Part shown: positions 7,710-16,553 of the stretch, one piece after another
How the letters are laid out: every line of letters begins with the position of its first letter
How positions within the stretch are numbered: the first letter of the stretch is position 1
NCBI GenBank assembly: GCA_020442965.1
Contig: JAGRJB010000089.1
Location: 1 to 22,331, forward strand
Length of the DNA: 22,331 nucleotides
DNA from: Pseudomonadales bacterium
GTDB taxonomy: Bacteria > Pseudomonadota > Gammaproteobacteria > Steroidobacterales > Steroidobacteraceae
Reading direction: 5' to 3'
Program-made: the position numbers and the translations under genes
Notes under the pieces: model-generated
The model's input: the letters and a program-made list of their open reading frames with translations, nothing else
Told to the model about the DNA's origin: nothing
Databases searched by the model: none

Positions 7710-8269
7710 CTTATTCTTCCCCATTCAAAGCTCGGTCCAGGATCGGTCTTTCGATCCGGCGCGATCGCACTATGCGCGACCAGGCGATCGGCCGACAAGT
7801 CTGGGTAGGCGGCGTAAAGCGCCGCGAGTACCGCGCGCAGTGAGCGATACTGCGCATCGGTGTACGCTGTGGTCTCGGTGCCCTCGAGTTCGATGCCAAC
7901 CGAGAAGTCATTGCAAGCTTCGCGACCGCGCCAGATCGAACGACCCGCGTGCCAGGCGCGCGCGGCAAACGGCACGAACTGCGTAATTTCGCCCGACCGA
8001 TCGATCAAGGCGTGGGCCGAGACGCGCACGCCACGCAGCGTCGCGAAATAGGGATGCGCGTCGGGCGGCAACGACCCCGTGAACAGCTTGTCGATCCATG
8101 GACCGCCGAACTCCCCCGGCGGAAGACTGATCGAATGTATAACGATGAGATCGACGGAGGCGTCCGCTGGTCGGGCGTCGAAGTGAGGTGATAGCACCTG
8201 CCGCACGCCCACCAACAGGGCGGTCGAAGGTTCGATGACCAATACGCGTGAGTCAGCAGTCTTTGCCAT
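7706..8269 (-). CDS. ampD: 1,6-anhydro-N-acetylmuramyl-L-alanine amidase AmpD
   Basis: This 187-aa cytoplasmic zinc amidase cleaves the lactyl-L-Ala bond of anhydro-muropeptides during peptidoglycan recycling. In AmpC-type systems its activity lowers the inducer of beta-lactamase. It is very similar to E. coli AmpD: SPHFDARP, ISLPPGEFGGPWID, LFTGSLPPDAHPYF, RVSAHALIDRSGEI, RAWHAGRS, CNDFSVGIELEG and APDRKTDPGP. Zinc ligands are His45, His166 and Asp176 by alignment, and the catalytic-site Lys174 is present. The frame is open to a GTG at 8338, but the ATG at 8269 gives a family-like N-terminus; neither start has a clear Shine-Dalgarno. The stop shares bases with the permease ATG (ATGA). It is divergent from bioA across 74 bases. 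No ampE or ampR is adjacent. Confidence 0.95.
   Translation of the reverse strand: MAKTADSRVLVIEPSTALLVGVRQVLSPHFDARPADASVDLIVIHSISLPPGEFGGPWIDKLFTGSLPPDAHPYFATLRGVRVSAHALIDRSGEITQFVPFAARAWHAGRSIWRGREACNDFSVGIELEGTETTAYTDAQYRSLRAVLAALYAAYPDLSADRLVAHSAIAPDRKTDPGPSFEWGRIR
7716..7722 (-). promoter_or_regulatory. Ribosome binding site deciding the permease start
   Basis: The reverse strand reads GGGGAAG with a six-base spacer to the ATG at 7709, inside the end of ampD. It favours this start over the ATG at 7724. Confidence 0.6.
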
Positions 8270-8343
8270 TCGCAATGCAGCAGGTAGCCGGCGCTGATCA
8301 TGCCACAATAGTCGTTCGAATCGGGGCACCCGCGACACTGCCT

Positions 8344-9717
8344 ATGGCCGACCTCCGCAATAATATCGACCTGAACGCCGACTGGACGGCGCGTGACCTT
8401 GCGCGCATCTGGCATCCCTGTACTCAGATGAAGGATCACGAGACGTTGCCGCTCCTGCCGATCAAGCGCGCTCGAGGCGTGTGGTTGGAGGACTTCAACG
8501 GTAAGCGCTATCTGGACGGCATCAGCTCCTGGTGGGTCAACCTGTTTGGTCACTCGAATCCACGCATCAATGCCGCAATCTGCCGCCAGCTCGAGGAACT
8601 CGAACATGTGATCTTTGCCGGCTTCACGCATGCCAGTGGAATTCGGCTCGCCGAACATCTGGTCGAACTGTCGCCGCCCGGCTTGACGCGCTGCTTCTTC
8701 GCCGACAACGGTTCGGCGGCAGTCGAAGTGGCTCTCAAAATGAGCTTCCACTACTGGCGCAATCTCGGCAAGACGCGCAAATCCAAGTTCATCACGCTGG
8801 CTAACAGCTACCACGGCGAAACACTGGGAGCGCTCGCCGTTGGCGACGTCGATCTCTACAGAGCGACCTATGGACCGCTGCTGATGGACGTACTGACCGT
8901 ACCATCCCCTGATTGCTACCTGCGCGAGCCCGGCGAGACCTGGGCCGCCTATTCCGCCCGTCAGTTCGAGCACATGGAAGCAACGCTTGCGGCACATGCG
9001 GATGATGTCGCGGCCGTTATCGTGGAGCCGTTGGTACAGTGCGCGGGCAACATGCGCATGTATGACCCGTCGTACCTGACGCTGCTGCGGGCAGCGTGCG
9101 ATCGCCACGACGTGCATCTGATCGCTGATGAGATCGCGGTCGGCTTCGGACGCACTGGAACGATGTTCGCCTGCCAACAGGCCGGCATCAGCCCGGACTT
9201 TCTGTGTCTGTCGAAAGGCCTCACCGGGGGCTACCTGCCACTTTCGGTTGTGATGACCGGCGAGAAGACCTATCAGGCCTTCTATGATGACTACACCAAG
9301 CTCAATGCGTTCCTGCACTCGCATAGTTACACTGGCAACGCGCTCGCCTGCGCCGCCGCCCTCGCAACGCTCGAGATCTTTCGCGATGAACCCGTGCTGG
9401 CGCGCAACCGCGAACTGGCACAGCGGCTCGCCACGAGCGTCGCACATCTCGCCGATCATCCGCGCGTCGCCGAGATTCGCCAGCACGGCATGACTCTCGC
9501 GATCGAGCTGGTCCGGAACAAGGCGACGCGTGAGCCATTCGACTGGCGCGAGCGTCGCGGTCTCAGGATCTATCGCCATGCGCTCGAATGCGGCGCGCTG
9601 TTGCGCCCGATCGGCAATGTCGTGTATTTCATGCCACCGTACGTCATCACCCCGGACGAGATCGATTTGCTCGCCAGGATCGCGACGCAAGGCATCGAGC
9701 TCGCCACTTGCGACTAA
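8344..9717 (+). CDS. bioA: Adenosylmethionine-8-amino-7-oxononanoate aminotransferase
   Basis: This 457-aa PLP-dependent class III aminotransferase converts 7-keto-8-aminopelargonate to 7,8-diaminopelargonate in biotin synthesis, with SAM as the usual amino donor. Signatures are IWHPCTQMKDHE near the N-terminus, DGISSWWVNLFGHSNPRIN, DNGSAAVEVALKMS (phosphate-binding region, 121-134), NSYHGETLGAL, the cofactor aspartate in ADEIAVGFGRTG (Asp262), and the PLP lysine in LSKGLTGGYLPLS (Lys291). The conserved WWVN and the substrate region support BioA rather than another ornithine/GABA-type aminotransferase. The frame extends upstream to 8248, but that would run into ampD; the ATG at 8344 gives the standard N-terminus. 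rsmE begins inside its last codons. No bioB, bioD or bioF is nearby. Confidence 0.95.
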   Translation: MADLRNNIDLNADWTARDLARIWHPCTQMKDHETLPLLPIKRARGVWLEDFNGKRYLDGISSWWVNLFGHSNPRINAAICRQLEELEHVIFAGFTHASGIRLAEHLVELSPPGLTRCFFADNGSAAVEVALKMSFHYWRNLGKTRKSKFITLANSYHGETLGALAVGDVDLYRATYGPLLMDVLTVPSPDCYLREPGETWAAYSARQFEHMEATLAAHADDVAAVIVEPLVQCAGNMRMYDPSYLTLLRAACDRHDVHLIADEIAVGFGRTGTMFACQQAGISPDFLCLSKGLTGGYLPLSVVMTGEKTYQAFYDDYTKLNAFLHSHSYTGNALACAAALATLEIFRDEPVLARNRELAQRLATSVAHLADHPRVAEIRQHGMTLAIELVRNKATREPFDWRERRGLRIYRHALECGALLRPIGNVVYFMPPYVITPDEIDLLARIATQGIELATCD

Positions 9718-10463
9718 CACGCCTATTTGTTCCCGAGCGGCTTGCCGTCGGTCAGCAGGCGAGCCTGCCCGAAGCGGCGAGCCTGCACGTCACGCGTGTG
9801 CTGCGCCTCGCCGCCGGCGCACGAGTTGTGCTGTTCGATGGCAGCGGCGGCGAATACGACGGCACGATCGTGCAGACCGCGCGTAGCGGCGTAACGCTGC
9901 TACCCACGCAATATCGGCCGGTCGAGCGCGAGTCCGTGCACCAGGTGGCGCTGCTGCAGGCGCTGGCGCGCGGCGAAAAAATGGATTGGATCGTGCAAAA
10001 GGCGACGGAACTCGGCGTAGCGCGCATCGTTCCGGTCGCGCTCGAACGTTCAGTCGTGCGCCTCAAGGACGAGCAAGCGATAAAACGGTTGGCACACTGG
10101 CGAGCCATCGCGGTGAATGCGTGCGAACAATGCGGCCGCAATCGCCTGCCGGAGATTGTGCTGCCGTGCACGCTCGATGAGGCCCTGCAAGTCTGTACCG
10201 ACTGCCCAGAAAGCCTGCAGCTGCTGCTCGATCCAGAGGCGACCGTCGCATTGTCCGCAAGTCTCCCGTCAGCGCCGCAACGAGTCACTGTCCTGATTGG
10301 CCCCGAAGGTGGTCTCACGAGCGCCGAGACCGACACCGCGATCGGCGCCGGCTTCGTCGGCGTCAATCTCGGGCCGCGGGTGCTGCGGACGGAGACCGCA
10401 GCGTTGGCGGTGCTGAGCGTTCTGCAGTTTGCGCCAATGAACTGGCAACCAGCATCGCCCTAA
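9708..10463 (+). CDS. rsmE: 16S rRNA (uracil-1498-N3)-methyltransferase
   Basis: This 251-aa SPOUT-class, knotted-fold methyltransferase modifies U1498 of 16S rRNA with SAM. Clear signatures are RVLRLAAGARVVLFDGSG, ALARGEKMDWIVQKATELGV (83-104), ACEQCGRNRLPEI (138-150), LIGPEGGLTSAE (196-207) and LGPRVLRTETAAL (221-233), the last two forming the SAM-binding knot. The start is chosen as the TTG at 9708 because the following residues (RLTRLFVPE) align with the family N-terminus. Longer frames upstream would translate bioA sequence out of frame. This makes the gene overlap bioA by 10 bases, so translation is likely coupled. It ends four bases from the convergent chpC stop. Confidence 0.93.
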   Translation: MRLTRLFVPERLAVGQQASLPEAASLHVTRVLRLAAGARVVLFDGSGGEYDGTIVQTARSGVTLLPTQYRPVERESVHQVALLQALARGEKMDWIVQKATELGVARIVPVALERSVVRLKDEQAIKRLAHWRAIAVNACEQCGRNRLPEIVLPCTLDEALQVCTDCPESLQLLLDPEATVALSASLPSAPQRVTVLIGPEGGLTSAETDTAIGAGFVGVNLGPRVLRTETAALAVLSVLQFAPMNWQPASP

Positions 10464-10467
10464 CGAC

Positions 10468-10944
10468 TCATTCGACCGTGACGGATGTCTCGTCGGCGAT
10501 CATCGATTCGATGCGCTCGAGGTCGGGAATCCAGGGTGCCTCGTTCGCCATGCGCACCTGGCAAAGGATCGGCGTGCGCTCAGGAAACACGCGCGAGTTG
10601 TCTGGCCGCAGCACATCGGAACTCACCCGCACCAGTTGCGGAAAGCCCTGTGAGATGAGGCCGTAAACGGTCAGTTCTGCAGCGCTCGATAGCGCATGCA
10701 AAACGACGATGCGCGTGCGCCCGGTCACGGGCGGAATCGTCTGCCCGCAACAGCCCTCGAAGGAAACCAGTGGAATACGACGGCCGCCCCACTCCACCGT
10801 GCCGAGGTACCACGGCGGCGCGCCCGGCATTTCGGTAGGCGCCTGATACCCCACCACTTCGGCAACGCAGGCACGCGGCACGATCAAGCGACCGTCGAGC
10901 AGTGGCACGAGCAAGCTGTAGATCTCGGTGACGCGTTCCGCCAT
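10468..10944 (-). CDS. chpC: CheW-like adaptor ChpC of the Pil-Chp system
   Basis: This 158-aa cytoplasmic protein is a single CheW domain. Residues 1-60 carry the first beta-barrel (EIYSLLVPLLDGRLIVPRAC and the PGAPPWYLGTVEWGGRRIPL motif), followed by RTRIVVLHAL, YGLISQGFPQLVRV and a short C-terminal segment. CheW domains bridge a methyl-accepting receptor and the CheA kinase. In P. aeruginosa ChpC is the second CheW of the cluster and is proposed to link additional receptors to ChpA. The ATG lies two bases beyond the chpA stop, so it is the last gene of the pilG operon. Length is close to the P. aeruginosa protein (168). It is convergent with rsmE. Confidence 0.88.
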   Translation of the reverse strand: MAERVTEIYSLLVPLLDGRLIVPRACVAEVVGYQAPTEMPGAPPWYLGTVEWGGRRIPLVSFEGCCGQTIPPVTGRTRIVVLHALSSAAELTVYGLISQGFPQLVRVSSDVLRPDNSRVFPERTPILCQVRMANEAPWIPDLERIESMIADETSVTVE

Positions 10945-10946
10945 GG

Positions 10947-13900
10947 CTAGATCGCCGCCCGCTTGCCACGACGACGCTCGACCAGTGGCTCTATCGCCTC
11001 CAGCAACTGCGCCTCCTGATACGGCTTGCCGAGATAATCGTCGACACCGAGTTCGATTGCCCGCGCGCGATGCTTCTCACCGACGCGCGAGGTGATCATG
11101 ATGATGGGAACGTGCGCGAGCCGCGGATCGTTGCGCACCTGGGCGGCAACCTCGTAGCCATCCATGCGCGGCATCTCGATGTCGAGCAGGATGATGTCCG
11201 GGGTATGTTCCTGCAGCACTTCCATCGCGTCGACTCCGTCGCGTGCGGTCAGCACGCGCATGTCGTTGCGCTCCAGCAAACGTTGCGTGACCCGGCGCAC
11301 CGTGATCGAATCGTCGACCACGAGAGCGAAGGTCCGGCTGTCGGTCTTTTCGCGCGGCAAGATCGCGTCCGAGCGCAACCGCCAATCGGCTCGCACCAAC
11401 GCACCGATGTCCAGAATGACCACGATGCGTCCATCGCCCAGAATCGTTGCGCCCGAGATACCACGAATCGCCGCGATCTGCGGCCCCACCGATTTGACGA
11501 CGATCTCACGACTACCGACTAACTCGTCAGCGATGAGGCCGGTGGAGTGCTCGCCAGCACGCACCAATACGACCGGCACCGTGACATCTGTCTCGGGCAG
11601 CGGCGCCGGTTCGCGACCGACATACATCGCCAGGTGCTGGAATCGATACTTTTGACCGCCGTATTCGTACGGCTCCGCATCGCTGCCGAGATGCGCCGCA
11701 ACCTCGCTGCGCGCCAGACGTACCACGCCCTCAACCGTCGGCAACGGCAATGCGTAGAACTCGTCGGCCGTGCGCAGGATCAGCGCGTGGCTGATAGCCA
11801 GCGTGAGCGGCAGGCGGATCGTGAACCGCGAGCCCTCGCCCTCGCGCGATTCCATATGCAGCGCGCCGCCGAGCTTCTTGATCTCGGTTGCCGCAACGTC
11901 CATGCCGACACCGCGACCGGCCGACTGTGTGACGGCGCCGGCGGTCGAGAACCCCGGCTCGAGGACGAGCTGAATCACGTCGGCATCCGAGAGCTGTTGG
12001 TCCTTGCGGATCATGCCAAGGCTCAGGGCCTTGTCGCGGATCGCCCGCAAGTTCATGCCGGCACCGTCATCGGCCACTTCCACGACGACCTCTGAACCTT
12101 CGCGGTGTAGCGCCACGCTGATCCGTCCAGTCTCGGCCTTGCCACGCATGCGTCGCTCGTCAGGCACCTCGATGCCGTGCACGACCGCATTGCGCAACAT
12201 GTGCTCGAATGGCGGCAACATCCGCTCTAACACCTGCCGGTCGAGTTCGCCCGAGGCGCCATCGACGATCAACTCCGCTTGCTTACCACTATCGGACGCA
12301 GCCTGTCGTACGATGCGCGACAGTCGTTGCACGTGGCGTTGGAACGGCACCATGCGAGTGCGCATCAGCCCGTTTTGCAATTCGGTAATGGTCCGCGCCT
12401 GCTGCTGCAGCAAACCATGTGTATCCTTGGTCATCGTCTCGAGCAATTGCTGAATGCTCGCTACGTCATTCGCGGTTTCCGCCAATGCCCGTGAGTATTG
12501 TTGAATTGCGGAATACCGATCGAGTTCGAGCGGATCGAAGTCGCCGCGTTCGCCGCCCTCTTCCTCGTAGCGATGCAGAATCTGCGCTTCGGTCTCGATC
12601 TCGAGTTTACGCAGCTGCTCTTTGAGCCGTGCCACGGTGCGCGAGAGTTCACCCACGTTGAAGTCGATCGAGGCCATCTGCTGCTCGAGCCGAGCGCGCG
12701 CGATACTCGCTTCACCGGAACTGTTCAGGAGCTTATCTAACAACTCCGCGTCGACGCGCGCGAGTTCGGGCCGATCGAGCGGCGCCACCGGCTCGCGGCC
12801 CGGCGGTACGGGCGCCGCGGCCGGTAAATCGGTTTCGGTCGCGCGCCCCACCCACGACAAGCCCGGTGCGTCGCGAAACGCTGCGGGCTCGATCGGCTCG
12901 TAACTCGGCTGCCTCGGCTCGTCGTCGAACTCCGGGGCGTCCACCGCCGGCATCGCCGCAACCGGTTCGGCTGATTCAACACTTGGCTCGGCCGTTGATT
13001 CGTGGCTGGGCTCGGTCGTTGGTTCAGGCGGCGACTCAGCATCGACCGCTGCATCGTCCGCCGCCCAGGTCTGCGGTACGAGGTCCTGGTCTGCCAGCAC
13101 CTCGGTCTCGACATAGGGCTGTGCGTCGGATGTGTCCGGTGCGCTTGTGTCCGCCTCGGCGGGAGATCGGGACAACGAGCGTATGCGTTCGATGCAGCGT
13201 CGGCCGCTCGGAACGCCGCTTCCTGCCACGACGAGTTCACGCATGCGGGCAAGTTCGTCGAGCGAACCCTGCGCAGCGGCATACGCCGCATCATGCGCCG
13301 TCACTGTGCCACTCTCGAGTTGCATGACAAGCGTCTCGAGTTCATGCGCCAGATCGCCCATCGGCGTGATGCCGGCCATGCGCGCGCCGCCTTTGAGCGT
13401 GTGCAGCGGACGCTTGAGCGCCAGCAGACTCGTTTTGTCGTCGCGATCGGCGTTCCACGCTGCGAGTGCGGCCTCGGCCGAATCGATCAACTCAGTCGCT
13501 TCGTCGGTAAAAATACCGGCGATCTCCGGATCGAAATCGGTCAACAGCTCGTCGTCACGGTCGTCCAGCGCCGCTGTCGCTGGCGCCGAAGTAGAATCTT
13601 GGTAGGTAGCCGCGCTATCGAGATCCAGAATCTCCGCCGCACCCTCTGCCGCGGCCTCATCATCCACAGACATGAAGGCGCTCATGTCGATTTGCTGCGA
13701 AGCGTCGATGATCCGCCTATCAAGTGCTCGCTCAGCTTGCGCAATCCGCCCGAGCAGGGACTCATGCGATACGAAGAAACTGGTCTGCTCGCCAAGATTG
13801 TCGGCGACGCTCTCCATCGCCGTCATGCACTGCTCGAGCAGGTCGAGGTCGGAAGACTCGATACCCACCCCGCTATCGAAGGCCTTGCGCAGCCAGTGAT

Positions 13901-16544
13901 CACACGGCGCCATCAAACGAATGCCGTGCCGCACCTCCGCCATGCGCGAGCTACCGGTCAGGGTATGGCAGGCGCGATACACGGCTTCAGTCACGGCGTG
14001 TGGCTCAGACCGATCACGCTCGAGCGCGATGAACGCACGCACCGCTGCCACATGAGTGGCGGTTTCACGCACGTAGATATCGATCAACTGCAGTCCGCCC
14101 GAGGACGGATCGACCGCGCTCGCGGTCAACAGACTGTTGAGGCCCGTCTGCGCGTCGGGGTCAGTCGTCGCGCCAGGATCGTCGGCATCCAGCGTCACGG
14201 TAGCCGCAGCACCCGGAATCTCCGACAGGCCGGTCACAGAGTTAGCATCTACGGCCGACTCTGCTCTGCGTGACCGGGCCGTTGCGGTTGACACCGAATC
14301 CCGCGATTTGTTCGCCGCCAATCCATGCGCTCGATCGATCAAGGCGCTGGTACTGGCGGGCGCTGGCTGATTGTCAGCCAATGCATCGACTAACTGCGGA
14401 GCGATCACCACGGCTTCACGCAGCGTCACGAGAATATCGTGCGAGCGCGGCAACGTATTCTCAAGAATTCGATTGAGCAGATTCTCCATCGACCAGGCGA
14501 AATCGGCGATATCGAGCGCGCCGACCATCCGACCGCTGCCTTTCAAGGTATGGAACGACCGGCGCACATCGGCCAGCGCATCAATGGCCAGCGGATTGGA
14601 ATCCCATTCCGGGAACAAGGCCGCGATCTTGGCGACTTCCTCGCGCGCCTCTTCGATATAGAGCGCCAGGAGATCCGGATCGACTGGCTCAGGCGCCAGA
14701 TCTACGCGAGTCATCGTGCGACTTAGTATGGGCAGGTCGATGCCGGCCGCAGCGACATCCGTCAGCAAGACATCGCCCTCGCCGACTTCAGTCGGTTCGA
14801 GGCGAACCGTCGCTGCAAAGGCTTCCGGCCCCACCGGTGCAACGGTAGGCACCGTGCGACGCGGCAACTGCGCCAACGCATCGAGACAGGTCTCGGCATT
14901 GTCGAGCATGTACCAGGGATCGGCGCGTGCAGCCTGCAGGGTTTCCATGTAGTACTCGACGCTGACGATCGCGTCGGCCAGACGATCGAGGTAGACGGTC
15001 GGCGCCACCATGCTGCCAGGCTGCAGCATGGTCTTCAGGTGCTGGCCAATGCGTTCGATGATATCGACCGCACGCGACTTCCCCAGAATCAGTAGTCCTG
15101 CCTTGATCCCACGCAGCAGATCCGGCCAACTGTCGAGCGCTGCCGCATCGAGCGTGCCGCTGACATTCTGCGATACCGCTTCCTTGATGCGCATCAGATT
15201 GACGCTGCACTCGCGCAGCACGGCGGCCTGCACTTGCTGAAAGTCGACGTCGCCGCCCGTGGCATCGCCCTGTACGGCCGCCTTCGGCACAATCAAGCCT
15301 ACCAAGTCGCGATCGAGCCGATCTTCGACATTGATGAGCGTCGCGGCGATCTGCACGAGCGCGGCATGATCGGCCGGAGCTTCGCCGCTGACGATCGACT
15401 CGAGTCGGGTGGTCTCACCGACGATCCGTGCACGCAATTCGCCCAGGCCGAGCACGCCCAGCGTATCGCCGATCTTGCGTAGCATCGCAAGCTGCGGCTC
15501 GAGCTCGGCACCCTGACCGCCGCGCCGCACGAAAATATCCAACACGTCCTTGATCTTGCCGAGATCCTCGCGGATGGCGATGGCCACGGTCTGCATCAAT
15601 TTGATCGACGGCGCCGACAGGTTCTCGCGCTCTTCCTCGATCGAATCGTCGACCGGTAGCAACTCACCGAGACGGAACGATGCGCGTACGGCCGTGATTC
15701 GCGGTCCGTTGCTCGTCGAGCGCGCGATGTAATACAACAGGTTGTTCAGCAACTCGACCGAGGGCGACTGCGCATAGCGCGCCTCGCCGATCTTGTACAA
15801 TCGCAGAATCTCTCGATCTGCGAGTCCTAACAACCGCTTGACTGAAACACCGGCCTCGAGCCCGTCTTCGCGCAGCGCTTCGAGCAACGCGCCGACGACC
15901 CACCAGAGCTGGAACACCGGCTGCGTGGTCGCGACTTGCTCGAGCTGATGTGCGACGGCCGTGAGGATGTCAAGGTTCTGCTCGGTACGCTCGCCGCGTA
16001 TCCAGCCGATCAGTCCTACCTGAAACCGCGCGCGCAGCTTGCGCGCCCATTGCGCCGCGGTCAGCACCTCTTCGCCGCCGCCGCCGGCCGCTGGCGCCGC
16101 CTGTTTGTCCGATTTGAGATTGAGCAGCAGCAGTGTGCCTTCCGAAAGCAGGGGGCTGCCGCGGACGGCGCGTAAATCGTTGAGCAACGGCAGCAGGACC
16201 AGTGCCAGGTCGCGGCCGCCCGCGAGCACGCGCTCCAGGTAGCCGGGCAACTGAACCATTGCGCGCATCAACGCATCGAGTGCTTCGGCCTGATTTTTGC
16301 GCGCACTCGCCGACAACAGATAGCACGAGACATGCTCCATCTCCTCAGCGAGCAGCGCTGCGCCGTAAATTTCGAGGACGCGCAAAACGCCCTGGATCTG
16401 GTGCAGATCAGCGCTGCAGCGCTCAAGCAGTGTGACGTTTTCCTGCTGCTCTACGTAGGTCTCGAGCGCATTGCGGGCTTCGTTGAGCGAGTGATTGATC
16501 TCGCGACCGACGAGATCCAGCGTCTGCATGGCAACTTCAGACAT
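10947..16544 (-). CDS. chpA: Hybrid chemosensory histidine kinase ChpA (multi-Hpt CheA with receiver domain)
   Basis: This 1865-aa protein is the CheA-type kinase that autophosphorylates and signals to PilG and PilH to control type IV pili. Residues 1-560 form an FimL-like N-terminal region with a degenerate phosphotransfer site at His48 (LHQIQGVLR). Three recognisable Hpt domains follow: His665 (SFHTLKGSGRM), His860 (CHTLTGSSRM, with Thr instead of the usual Lys) and His1048 (LHTLKGGARM). A Pro/Glu/Ser-rich linker spans about 1130-1250. Dimerisation helices come next, then the ATPase with its N box (HMLRNAVVHG, Asn1452), G1 (ADDGAGM) and G2 (GRGVGMDV). A CheW domain (about 1575-1720) and a C-terminal receiver (Asp1744/1745, phosphoacceptor Asp1788, Lys1840) complete it. 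P. aeruginosa ChpA is about 2470 aa, so this one is shorter. The ATG at 16544 has no clear Shine-Dalgarno and follows pilJ by 9 bases. Confidence 0.95.
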   Translation of the reverse strand: MSEVAMQTLDLVGREINHSLNEARNALETYVEQQENVTLLERCSADLHQIQGVLRVLEIYGAALLAEEMEHVSCYLLSASARKNQAEALDALMRAMVQLPGYLERVLAGGRDLALVLLPLLNDLRAVRGSPLLSEGTLLLLNLKSDKQAAPAAGGGGEEVLTAAQWARKLRARFQVGLIGWIRGERTEQNLDILTAVAHQLEQVATTQPVFQLWWVVGALLEALREDGLEAGVSVKRLLGLADREILRLYKIGEARYAQSPSVELLNNLLYYIARSTSNGPRITAVRASFRLGELLPVDDSIEEERENLSAPSIKLMQTVAIAIREDLGKIKDVLDIFVRRGGQGAELEPQLAMLRKIGDTLGVLGLGELRARIVGETTRLESIVSGEAPADHAALVQIAATLINVEDRLDRDLVGLIVPKAAVQGDATGGDVDFQQVQAAVLRECSVNLMRIKEAVSQNVSGTLDAAALDSWPDLLRGIKAGLLILGKSRAVDIIERIGQHLKTMLQPGSMVAPTVYLDRLADAIVSVEYYMETLQAARADPWYMLDNAETCLDALAQLPRRTVPTVAPVGPEAFAATVRLEPTEVGEGDVLLTDVAAAGIDLPILSRTMTRVDLAPEPVDPDLLALYIEEAREEVAKIAALFPEWDSNPLAIDALADVRRSFHTLKGSGRMVGALDIADFAWSMENLLNRILENTLPRSHDILVTLREAVVIAPQLVDALADNQPAPASTSALIDRAHGLAANKSRDSVSTATARSRRAESAVDANSVTGLSEIPGAAATVTLDADDPGATTDPDAQTGLNSLLTASAVDPSSGGLQLIDIYVRETATHVAAVRAFIALERDRSEPHAVTEAVYRACHTLTGSSRMAEVRHGIRLMAPCDHWLRKAFDSGVGIESSDLDLLEQCMTAMESVADNLGEQTSFFVSHESLLGRIAQAERALDRRIIDASQQIDMSAFMSVDDEAAAEGAAEILDLDSAATYQDSTSAPATAALDDRDDELLTDFDPEIAGIFTDEATELIDSAEAALAAWNADRDDKTSLLALKRPLHTLKGGARMAGITPMGDLAHELETLVMQLESGTVTAHDAAYAAAQGSLDELARMRELVVAGSGVPSGRRCIERIRSLSRSPAEADTSAPDTSDAQPYVETEVLADQDLVPQTWAADDAAVDAESPPEPTTEPSHESTAEPSVESAEPVAAMPAVDAPEFDDEPRQPSYEPIEPAAFRDAPGLSWVGRATETDLPAAAPVPPGREPVAPLDRPELARVDAELLDKLLNSSGEASIARARLEQQMASIDFNVGELSRTVARLKEQLRKLEIETEAQILHRYEEEGGERGDFDPLELDRYSAIQQYSRALAETANDVASIQQLLETMTKDTHGLLQQQARTITELQNGLMRTRMVPFQRHVQRLSRIVRQAASDSGKQAELIVDGASGELDRQVLERMLPPFEHMLRNAVVHGIEVPDERRMRGKAETGRISVALHREGSEVVVEVADDGAGMNLRAIRDKALSLGMIRKDQQLSDADVIQLVLEPGFSTAGAVTQSAGRGVGMDVAATEIKKLGGALHMESREGEGSRFTIRLPLTLAISHALILRTADEFYALPLPTVEGVVRLARSEVAAHLGSDAEPYEYGGQKYRFQHLAMYVGREPAPLPETDVTVPVVLVRAGEHSTGLIADELVGSREIVVKSVGPQIAAIRGISGATILGDGRIVVILDIGALVRADWRLRSDAILPREKTDSRTFALVVDDSITVRRVTQRLLERNDMRVLTARDGVDAMEVLQEHTPDIILLDIEMPRMDGYEVAAQVRNDPRLAHVPIIMITSRVGEKHRARAIELGVDDYLGKPYQEAQLLEAIEPLVERRRGKRAAI

Positions 16545-16553
16545 CGGGCGAAA

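Noticed and set aside
8005..9720. 571-codon open frame on the - strand covering bioA and part of ampD
   Set aside because: It is antisense to a clear BioA in the register typical of high-GC shadow frames and shows no recognisable domain. The real - strand gene here is ampD in another frame.
13002..14273. 423-codon open frame on the + strand inside chpA
   Set aside because: Arg/His-rich sequence with no domain, fully opposite a continuous ChpA frame with recognisable Hpt sites.
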